DNA of 35,207 nt from Chloromonas sp. AAM2 (taxonomy: Eukaryota; Chlorophyta; Chlorophyceae; Chlamydomonadales; Chlamydomonadaceae), in assembly GCA_004335635.1 (NCBI GenBank), contig QAXH01006016.1:1098-36304 (forward strand), given 5' to 3'. Below the pieces are notes generated by a model, which had not been told where the DNA came from, made no database searches, and saw nothing but the letters and a program-made list of their open reading frames with translations. A program made the position numbers and the translations under genes. The first letter of the stretch is position 1. Each line of letters begins with the position of its first letter. Positions 27,601 through 35,207 of the stretch are shown here, in pieces.

Positions 27601-30600
27601 GTGAACTGAACTAGCCTGGCAGCTGAACACACTCAAAAAGGGCTGTATGTGACATAGCTTTTGAGTTGCTATTACTATCCCGGACACCACCCGTGTGATG
27701 GGCCGTTACCTCAGTAAGACTCAAGCGGTCCAATTTAGCCATGGATTGATACCCGTTCTGACCTTGTAAGTGCGCTGTCAATCTAACAAAAACACCTAAA
27801 ATTCTTTACCTGGGCTTTATGTTGTATATATATGTATTTACACCAGGGAAGCCGTCAGAGGACACGGAACGGGATGGGCACCGCCCTGGCCTACCCTGAG
27901 CAAGAAAGCAAAACGAAAGCAAGGAACAAAGCAGGCAAGGCAGGCCAACCCTTGCTGTCGACCATCAGCTATGCCGATGTGAGCCAACCTTAGTGATTCC
28001 TTGCCTTTGTCCCGGGTCAGGTGGTTGCTGGCTACAAGGCGCGGCGCGTGAACAAGCGCGCCCCCCTGGGCTTCAAGCTGTTAATCGTCAGCTATGACGT
28101 CATGAGCAAGCTGACTGAGGAGCTAGGCGGTCTGGGGCTGGGCTGCATGGTGCTGGACGAAGCACACTACATCAAATCACACACCGTGAGTGGGAAAGTG
28201 TGAGAAAGATGAGGAGATGGACAAGAGTGTATTCCCAATCACGTTACCCATTATTGAGCACCAGAGCATGCGCCATAGACAGTAACAAAGGACGCACAGT
28301 TCGGTTTTGACAACAAACCATAGGTCTTTGCGGGGCAAGAGCATGACCTCATGTGGGCAGCTGTCACAGAGCAGCGCACGGGATGGTCACCGCTCTGTAC
28401 GTCTCATCGGCTGTTTTGTACATCAGGGAAGCACACAGAAGTCAAAGCACTGTGGACAAACAAAGGCATGCTGCCAAAGGCTGTCGGGCATGGGTTGAGA
28501 ATGCGCAGCTAGAAACAAAGGATGGGTATCAAAGTCTGGGCCTCCGATGGCGGGCGTGTTAGGGCCTGACGGTGGTTAGGACGGCTGACAGAGGGGAGAC
28601 GGTCTCAGCTAGAAGTAAAGGACGAGCAACGTCTCTGCTTTCTGGCCTTGGCCAGGTACCATATGCCTCGAGTTGGTGATATATATGTATTTACACCAGG
28701 GAAGCCGTCAGAGGACACAGAACGGGATGGGCACCGCCCTGGCCTACCCTGAGCAAGAAAGCAAAACGAAAGCAAGGAACAAAGCAGGCAAGGCAGGCCT
28801 GGTGATGGGACAGGGCTTGTCAGTTCCCAGCGGCAGCCTGAAAACAAGCCGGCCTCACTTCCTCCTGCCTGCAGACCAAACGCACCAAGGCCAGCCTGCC
28901 CCTGCTCCAACAGACCAGGCGCACGGCCCTGCTCACCGGCACCCCTGCGCTGTCCAGGCCAATCGAGCTGCTAACGCTCATGCAGGTATGGTTGAGTGGT
29001 ACATTGGCTTCACTGATTGAACAACACGCGCCTTTCTGTCCAGGTTATGAGATAGCCTGTCTGTATACATCTGTTTACACGGACATGTCAAAGGCTAGGC
29101 TACAATACACGGTTACAATGGTTGTCACAGTGCACGGGATAGGAGGAGGCTGGGGGTCTGGTCTAAGTTCACGCTCATGGAGGTACCGTTGAGTTGCATA
29201 TGAGTCATATCTGTTTGCATCGGTTGTCAAAGGGCATGGCTGAGAGTGTCGGATAGTAAGCGCTCCAGCTTCAGTACTTGCCTTTGTACTTGCAAAAGAC
29301 CCAATAATAGTTTTTCGTTTTGGTATGGGCACCGCCCTGACCTACCTTGAGCAAGAAATAAGAAAGGCTTCCCTTTCTCCCACCAATCGTTTCCTTCGGT
29401 TGCTGTCCTTATCCGGACTTTCCTCAGCCGCTGGCTTTATCGGCATGTTGATCTGTGCGAGTTTTAGGTTCATCAAGCAAGGTCGACATAAAGCTTACCA
29501 GTCTACGACAATCTCCTGCCCTGGCCACAGGCCGTACTTCCTGAGGCCAAGCTCAAGCTCAAGGACTTCACTGACCGATACTGCGTGCCCAACAGGCAAG
29601 TGGCAGGGTAACTGACAGAGTGACTGACAGAGTGCCCAACAGGCAAGTGGCAGGGTAACTGACAGAGTGCGTAATGTGTGTGTGCGCTGACGATGATTGC
29701 CATCATCATCGCGTTCGTCCATCTTGCCACCCTTGCCAGGGAAGGTGGGGCATTCTAGAGATTATGATTCTGAGCCGTTTCTGGGTGGTCTCAAGATGTG
29801 GTCATGTTCTCAAAAGGGTGAGGTCATTTCTTGGGCCGGGTTACGGAGTTTTTGCCTCCTCTCCCAGCCCCCTCCCCCGCACTCGTGTGGGCCGGTCAGC
29901 TGTATGTTGTTATGGTCCATACAACCCTTACCCTATCCTTACCCTTACCCACCTGTCATGTTCAGGTTCTGTGCCACAGGGGGTGCGCGTAACACCGAGG
30001 AACTCAATACGTTTGAGAAACCGCTTGACCACGTGACACATGCCATTGACACGTGCCTCTGTCACGTGCTGTGTAGGTTCTGTGCCACGGGGGGTGCGCG
30101 TAACACCGAGGAACTCAACCGCTTGATAACGGGCACCTTCATGGTCCGGAGGAAGAAGGCAGATGTGCTCAAGCAGCTTCCCACCAAGACGCGACAACAG
30201 GTGCGGCTGTGTCCAGGGGAAACGGGCGATGCCCAGGCGGCAGGGGGAGTTAACCTGGCCACATGTACGGCGATGACATTTGCAAACGAAATCATAGATC
30301 TTGGACAGTGCCTGCGGACTGATAGTCGTCAAGAAGTGGGTGCCCGGCTCCAGACACACGTGTATGAGCTTTTACATATGTATTTACACCAGGGAAGCCG
30401 TCAGAGGACACGGAGCGGGATGCGCGCGGCCCTGGCCTACCCTGAGCAAGAAAGCAAAACGAAAGCAAAACGAGAGCTTTTCGTAGTTGTTTTGGTTTTA
30501 GATACAGTAAGAGTCATGAGTAAAGACGCCAGACAGTTTAGTCAGATCGCACAAGAGATTACTTTTCATTCCGTTGTCGCGCGTGGGTGTCTCAGGTTTA

Positions 30601-31363
30601 CTTGGGCGTGGATGAGGCCATTGAGCGGAGCCTGAAGAAGCAGCAGGACCAGTTGGAGGCGATACGGGCCAGCGTGTCCAAGTGCAGCTCAAAGGCAGAG
30701 AGTGCACTGGCAGGTGGGACGAAGGGAGGGGGAGGGTGGGGCAAAGGCAAGCCATTGGGCAATGCAAGGGTGAGGAAAGGGTAAGGGTAGGTAAGGATAG
30801 GCGGATGTCCAATACAATACAAGTTGGAGGCCTGTCTGAGGGTATGGGTTGATGGTAGGGTAGGGTAATTGACGGGGACGCGTCATGCAAAGGTAACATG
30901 GCATCAGGGCCAGGGCAGGGTAAGGGCGTCCTGCTGCCTGGCTGCCCATCTTCCGTTTCTGCTCAGTAGGTCAGGGTGGTGCCCCATAGGCTTGTCGGGC
31001 CAGGGTCTGCTTGTGTTGCTTTCTTGCTGGGCGGTGGCCAGCCCGCCCCATATCCCCATATGCGAGGGCGGTGCCCATCCCGTCCCATGTCCTGTGGCGG
31101 CTTTCCTGGTGTTAACAGACAGCTAACTTCACCTTTACTCTACCGCTTTGGCAACTGCTTCAACAACCGCTCTAGCAACCACTAAGAGCAACCGCTTTGC
31201 TAATGAGCAACCATCACGTCCTCTCCTGTGCCCAGGATTGCAGCAGGAGCAGCGCCAGGCCATCATGCAGCTCTACCATCAGACGGCCAAGCTCAAGATA
31301 CCCGCAGTACAGGAGTACGTCAAGGTGCGCAGCGTAACATCATAATAATAGTAGGGTGTAAAA

Positions 31364-31422
<59 letters not shown>

Positions 31423-34400
31423 GGCCTTGTGGTTTTACAGCTTGATGATGCCGAAGAACAGGTAATTCAGGTCGCAACAAATAGATTGATAAGCTCACTG
31501 TCGTTTTGTTTTCTTGCTTGTGGCGGTGGCCCATGCCATTTCATGTCCTGTAACGATGTTCCTGCTTGCTGAAAAACAAGGCAATTGGGGGAACTGGAAC
31601 TCACTCTTAAAGCCATGGCGCCTGTTTCTATCTTACGTCACCTCTTCAAGTAGAGCATCATGGCCACAAGAAGTCACGCACATGCAATGAGTACGTGGTT
31701 GGCCGCCATCAGGGCAAGGACTGGCATTGCTCAGCATACAGAATCAGGGCGCCTGTGCAGCACCATCGGTCCATGATAACGGTTCAAGAGTTCACCAGTC
31801 GTGTGTCAACTGCATCTCAAGCACTGTGGCACTCGGTCCTTGCCAGCCTTCATCACGGGGTTTCCAGGCTTAGAACCAGCAGCCCAACGCGAACTTTGAG
31901 CTTCTTTCTCAGGGTAGGTCAGGGCGGTACACATCCCGACCCATGTCATGTGACGGATTCCCTGATGTAAAATTGCCTTTTATCACAATTTGTTTCATGG
32001 TCCTGGCCCTGCTTGTCAGGACGTGTTGGAGAATGACGTCAAGTTCCTCATCTTTGGGCACCACAGGGAGCTGCTGGACGGCATTGAGAAGACAGTCAAC
32101 GAAAGCAAGGTAGGCTCCTCGCTCCAGCAGATAATCCAGCAGACAATGACCATTGGGCGATTGGCAACTGTTGTTGTATGGTTCACTCAACGGTAAACAA
32201 GGGGGGGCGTTCTAGCAAGTGCTTTAGCCGCCAATCTTGAGGCAATCAAGCCAAAACACGGTGGTGTTCATCACGCAGTGACGGTGAGGGGATCATCACG
32301 ACACACCACGATGCATGTAGTGCTTGGGTGTCAGGATAAACCCTAGCCCTTGGCAATAGTGATCATGCTGGCAGTCAGGCAACGCCCACCGTCCCGCCAA
32401 TCAACAGACCAGTTTGCTCAACGTTGTTCAGGCGGGATACAGCCTTGTCTTCTGCAGCCTTGGCCTGCGGCGGTCGCACTCGGTGCATGTAACTTTCATC
32501 CCTGCTGTAGAGATTTCGTACATGTACCTCCACTCATTGTTCCAGTCTCCCTGACCGTTTGTCCCAAACCCATCCCTTGTGTTAGCCTCCCAAACTCATT
32601 GTGTTGGCCTCCCAAACTCGTCCCTTGAATCTCACTCTACCTTTCTTTTCTTCAGAGGAAGTACATACGCATTGACGGTCAGACGCTCGCTAAGCACCGA
32701 CAGGATTTGGTCAACCAGTTCCAAACGGACGAGACCACGCAGGTAGGAAGATGGAAGGTGGACAGAAGGTGGCCAGAAGGTGGCTAGTAGGTGAATATAC
32801 TGGGTGTGAAAAGGGTCTTAGACCAGGCTAAACAGGGGGTGGGCGGGCGGTTGGTCACAGGCAGGCAAACTCTGAGCATGCAGGTGGGAAGGTGGATGAA
32901 AGGTGGTTGGAAGGTGGATGGAAGGTGGATGGGAGGTGAATGGAAGGTGGTTGGAAGGCAAGGTGCAAGGTGGAAGAAAGGTACTTGGAAAGTGACGCGT
33001 AGAATGGCTGGAAGGTAGGAGGCAAGGTGGATGGAGGGGAAATGGCTTCGCACCCTGTTTACACCAGGCAGCAACCGCCACACGACACGGATATTGACTA
33101 GCTGACTAGCCCTGGCACCCGCACCTCACCCAACCCGCCCGTGCCGCTTCCCTTGGCCAGGTGGCGATCCTTGGCATCCAGGCCGCGGGCGTGGGCCTGA
33201 CCCTCACGGCCGCCCACACCGTGCTATTTGCCGAGCTCAGCTGGGTGCCGGGGGAGATATGTCAGGTGGGGTGGGTGTGATGCAGGGCGGGGATAGCGTG
33301 TGTACGGGGCGCTCGGGAGTCAGGGCGGTGCTCGGCCCGCGCCGTGCCCTGATGCTCTTTCCCAGATGTAGCCATGTATATACAAGGATCTTTATATGGG
33401 ATCGATCAGTTTTGTGGCAGAGTAATGCCAATGGGGAGGCAGCACGCACAGGCTAGACAAATCAAGACCAGGGTTTTGAAGATAGAAAAGAGTGTAATGG
33501 GCAGAGTGTGAGTGAGGCAGAAGGTGAGGCAAAGTGTGAGAGAAGGTGCGAGGCTTTCTAGCACAGCCTAGACATGAACGGGAAGATGGAACGGAGCTGT
33601 TGCGTTACGCATTACCACTTCCAGGCTTCCTATATGTGCGGCGTCTCCAATCCGACTTGTACTACTGAGTGAGGCAGAGGGTAAGCGTCATGCTGTGTCT
33701 CTTTGGGTTATGAATCAATGCAACAGTATTGCAAATCAACAGTATTGCAACAGTCAGTCAAACAAAAAAACGTAATGTATAACCAGGAGGGTGGCGTTTC
33801 AACAGCCACAGACCCTATCCGGGAGTGACCTCTTTTCTTCACGGGGTTGGCTTAGATACCCTTTGGGAGGCTTCAATGAAATTTTTCAGGCCGTTGTTTG
33901 GGGTTGGGAGGGTGGGGGGGTACGGGGGGTAAAGGGAAATCTGGACCTGATTTGGAAATCTGTTTGCTGGCCAACCAGGTGTCTGATTGAAACCACTGTG
34001 ACGGGCTCAGCAAGAGCTACACAATGGCATACTCAAAAACCAAAAGTATAGGTGCATGGGAAAGAAACCGAAAAACCGACCGGTCATAACGAGGCACACC
34101 TGCTGGCAGCACACGGAGTAGGGGACGGCAAGGGGCCCGTAGTGGGGCCGCTTGAGCGCGCATTCCTAGTGGGACTGAAGGTCAAAGACCCCAAATGACC
34201 TGGGCAAGGACTACAAATGACCTGGCAATGGACTCTAGATGACATGGTCCAGTACACTTGCAGTTGAGGTCTGCAGTCGAGCCCTGCTTGGGTCATGATT
34301 TGGATTGGATCATTTTGGTAGTTAGCCTTTTTGTTGGAAAGCTTGCATTGAATGGAGCAGAATGGCATGGTCAGAATTTGTAACCGACTTGTGGTTGAGA

Positions 34401-35207
34401 GTCTAGGGGGAGGGGGGTCTGGGACCCCCTCTGGCAAAAAGTTATGATAGGGTCTCAGAAAAATATTTCGCCACCCTCCTGTGTATAACAGTGAAAGAAG
34501 CCATCATCGCGGTTTGTTGTGAATGTGTGTCCAGGCGGAGGACCGTGTCCATCGGTACGGTCAGGAGATGCCCGTAAACATACAGTTCCTACTGGTAAGC
34601 CGCCCACATGTGGGGCACACGGGGTGGCAATTTCAAGGACTATCTGGTGTGCACCGAGTCACGTGCCAAGCTGAACTTGAACCAGCGACCTGGATTTCTG
34701 CCGTTGGTCGCTCATCGATACTTTGCCGGCTTGTTGGCCCAACTCCTCTTATCAGTTCGATTCCTGGTACCTCCTTCAGTCCTGTGCGTGACGGCTCATC
34801 CTCCTGATACAATCACCTAGGATACAACCTTTGTCAATACCATCCATGCCATCAATATATACATCCATGAAAACCCCTTGATGTACTCTACATAAATATA
34901 TCCATGAAAACACACCATACAGGATTTTTTTTGTGACTCCAATCTATGGAATGATGATGACTAACGTGCATGCAGGTTAAGAAGTCCATTGATGACATCA
35001 TCTGGGAAACGCTCCAGGGCAAGCTGAGCGACATAGGCAAGGTCCTGGACGGGAAGCAGGACAAGTTTGACGTCGTCTCAAAGTGTGAGGTGGCTGCAGC
35101 GCCTAGTGGGTCACACTTGGCCACGCTGGATGCCTACATGCAACCCTTGGACGGTTTGGGAAAAGGCGGTGTGGGGATTGTGGCGGGGGTGGCGGGGCGA
35201 GCATCTG
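21618..35207 (+). CDS. SMARCAL1: SMARCAL1-type SNF2 annealing helicase (3' end beyond window)
   Basis: SMARCAL1 is a nuclear ATPase that re-anneals single strands and remodels stalled replication forks. Exons: 21618-21698, 22079-23683, 24085-25097, 25718-25784, 26307-26425, 26650-26768, 27059-27186, 27475-27534, 28021-28185, 28875-28985, 29531-29595, 30077-30200, 30596-30713, 31236-31324, 32020-32109, 32656-32742, 33161-33265, 34535-34594 and 34976 to the edge; about 1479 residues, all in phase. MADDAWDEDF opens it; exons 2-3 are about 870 residues of Gln/Pro/Ala/Gly low complexity; a HARP-like segment follows (GFKCVPKATDHMEKLF, then SSFEASKQAWLVPLRQYH). Helicase motifs: FQREGVQFAL (Q), DEMGLGKT (I), LIVTPSSL (Ia), DEAH (II), LLTGTPALSRP (III), KFLIFGHH (IV), QAAGVGLTLTAA (V), AEDRVHRYGQ (VI), then DDIIWETLQGKL. 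The start of exon 3 (24085 or 24094) is uncertain, exon 11 appears to use a GC donor, and exon 12 has a duplicated 5' end. ZRANB3 is less likely given the HARP-like part. Confidence 0.93.
21934..22075. repeat. 50-bp tandem repeat, about 2.8 units
   Basis: Units start at 21934, 21984 and 22034 with CATGCCACACTC..CGTACT.TGCACC.ATGGT.TTGCACGCTC. The array fills the end of intron 1 of the SMARCAL1 gene right up to its acceptor (22077-22078). Confidence 0.85.
23684..24060. repeat. CACATG/CACGTG minisatellite in intron 2
   Basis: More than 20 occurrences of TCACATGCCAYCY-like units, spaced roughly 10-20 bp, fill the proposed intron between exons 2 and 3 of the SMARCAL1 gene. The frame used by exon 3 stays open through it, but the frame of exon 2 hits a stop at 23741-23743, so it must be spliced for the protein to continue. 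Confidence 0.75.
24352..24600 (+). repeat. coding repeat VQGSGxPS in SMARCAL1 N-terminal region
   Basis: Nine or ten imperfect units of 8-10 residues with core VQGSG.PS (DNA word GTCCAAGGTTCAGG) lie within exon 3. The repeat is Gly/Ser/Pro/Gln-rich and probably disordered. No known motif is recognised. Confidence 0.8.
27826..27950 (+). mobile_element. dispersed repeat family, copy B
   Basis: It starts with TATATATATGTATTTACACC, then AGGGAAGCCGTCAGAGGACA, GGGCACCGCCCTGGCCTACC and an A-rich tail of CAAAACGAAAGCAAGGAAC type. It is nearly identical to copy C over about 115 bp, so the two are recent. It lies in intron 8 of SMARCAL1, same orientation as the gene. No protein or tRNA-like promoter is recognised. 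Confidence 0.75.
28678..28800 (+). mobile_element. dispersed repeat family, copy C
   Basis: Near-identical to copy B, including the ATATATGTATTTACACC start and the AAAGCAGGCAAGGCAGGCC end. Its 3' end is about 75 bp before the acceptor of SMARCAL1 exon 10. Similarity stops at the same point as in copy B, defining the element's boundary. Confidence 0.75.
29323..29368 (+). mobile_element. dispersed repeat family, fragment E
   Basis: Only the central part survives: GGGCACCGCCCTGACCTACC followed by TTGAGCAAGAAATAAGAAAGG. It lies in intron 10 of SMARCAL1. Confidence 0.6.
29585..29669 (+). repeat. 47-bp tandem duplication spanning the exon 11 donor
   Basis: The 38 bases 29585-29622 recur exactly at 29632-29669. 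The unit includes the last 11 bases of SMARCAL1 exon 11 and its proposed GC donor (CAACAG/GCAAGT). A GT donor candidate (CAGG/GTAACT) also lies in each unit, so four donor sites exist in 85 bp. Confidence 0.85.
29966..30118 (+). repeat. duplicated 5' end of SMARCAL1 exon 12 with two acceptors
   Basis: The 42 bases after the acceptor at 29964-29965 recur, with one mismatch, after the acceptor at 30075-30076. The offset of 111 bp is 37 codons and the sequence between is open. Using the upstream acceptor would add 37 residues that repeat FCATGGARNTEELN. Confidence 0.85.
30374..30478 (+). mobile_element. dispersed repeat family, copy D
   Basis: TGTATTTACACCAGGGAAGC is followed by the conserved core with a GCGCGCGGCC variant and a shorter CAAAACGAAAGC tail. 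It lies in SMARCAL1 intron 12 and shares its 5' boundary with copies B and C. Confidence 0.7.
30958..31122 (-). mobile_element. dispersed repeat family, degenerate copies H
   Basis: Two reverse-orientation pieces, 30961-30990 (GCTCAGTAGGTCAGGGTGGT) and 31066-31122 (GGGCGGTGCCCATCCCGTCC then a GCTTTCCTGGTGTTAAC end), match parts of the family. A further degenerate reverse piece is near 31519-31565. They lie in introns 13-14 of SMARCAL1. Confidence 0.5.
31364..31419. repeat. (TA)n(GA)n compound microsatellite
   Basis: A short TA array (31364-31380) runs directly into about 19 GA units, 40 bp after the donor of SMARCAL1 exon 14. Confidence 0.97.
31901..31973 (-). mobile_element. dispersed repeat family, copy F
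   Basis: CTCAGGGTAGGTCAGGGCGG, ACATCCCGACCCATGTC and GACGGATTCCCTGATGTAAA are the reverse complement of the family core and 5' end. It lies in SMARCAL1 intron 14, about 50 bp before the exon 15 acceptor. Confidence 0.65.
32743..33040. repeat. GGAAGGTGGAT minisatellite
   Basis: G-rich tandem units of about 11 bp (GGAAGGTGGAT/GGTTGGAAGGT) begin at the donor of SMARCAL1 exon 16 and continue, interrupted at about 32790-32880, through most of the intron. The exon 16 donor itself (CAGGTAGGAAG) resembles the repeat unit. Confidence 0.85.

Noticed and set aside
34755..34766. tRNA B-box-like GTTCGATTC
   Set aside because: The flanking bases do not form a T-arm stem and no upstream D-arm or acceptor pairing is visible. 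It is in a SMARCAL1 intron.

Overview
The window is nuclear DNA of a eukaryote, most probably a chlorophyte green alga of the Chlamydomonadales. The evidence is many short GT-AG introns with exons that join in phase, GC-rich exons in more even, repeat-laden introns, low-complexity coding sequence rich in Pro, Ala, Gln and Gly, abundant GCATGC and CACATG words, microsatellites, and a TGTAA poly(A)-type signal. The repeat style resembles what I know of Haematococcus, but I could not test the species. All gene models come from reading splice sites and conserved motifs by eye, and every junction used keeps frame.

Layout. (1) 77-1743, minus: the 5' four exons of a plastid-targeted ATP sulfurylase, running off the left edge. 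(2) 2017-6953, plus: a six-exon rhomboid-family intramembrane protease with an intact Ser/His dyad, starting 273 bp away head to head with the first gene. (3) 8696-15241: three small genes for predicted secreted proline-rich proteins. Two are tandem paralogues on the minus strand (8696-10001 and 11410-12678) with the same four-exon structure and intron phases but very diverged sequence. The third (12943-15241) is on the plus strand, head to head with the second. I recognise no named family beyond hydroxyproline-rich or arabinogalactan-type wall proteins, and this is the most novel part of the window. (4) 15242-17590: gene-poor, repeat-rich DNA. (5) 17591-21376, minus: a complete AHA1 gene (activator of Hsp90 ATPase). 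(6) 21618 to the right edge, plus: a 19-exon SMARCAL1-type SNF2 annealing helicase with HARP-like segment, all helicase motifs and a very long low-complexity N-terminal region. It is head to head with AHA1 across 241 bp.

Three of the four gene-to-gene 5' junctions are thus tight divergent pairs with 241-273 bp between start codons, which suggests shared promoters. The functions (sulfate activation, intramembrane proteolysis, extracellular matrix, Hsp90 co-chaperone, replication-fork repair) do not form one pathway, so the order looks like ordinary compact algal gene packing. Repeats are dense: a dispersed family of about 70-125 bp with at least eight copies, several minisatellites, a perfect hexanucleotide array, a perfect 18-bp inverted repeat, interstitial telomere-like tracts, and a 23-base assembly gap inside a GT array.
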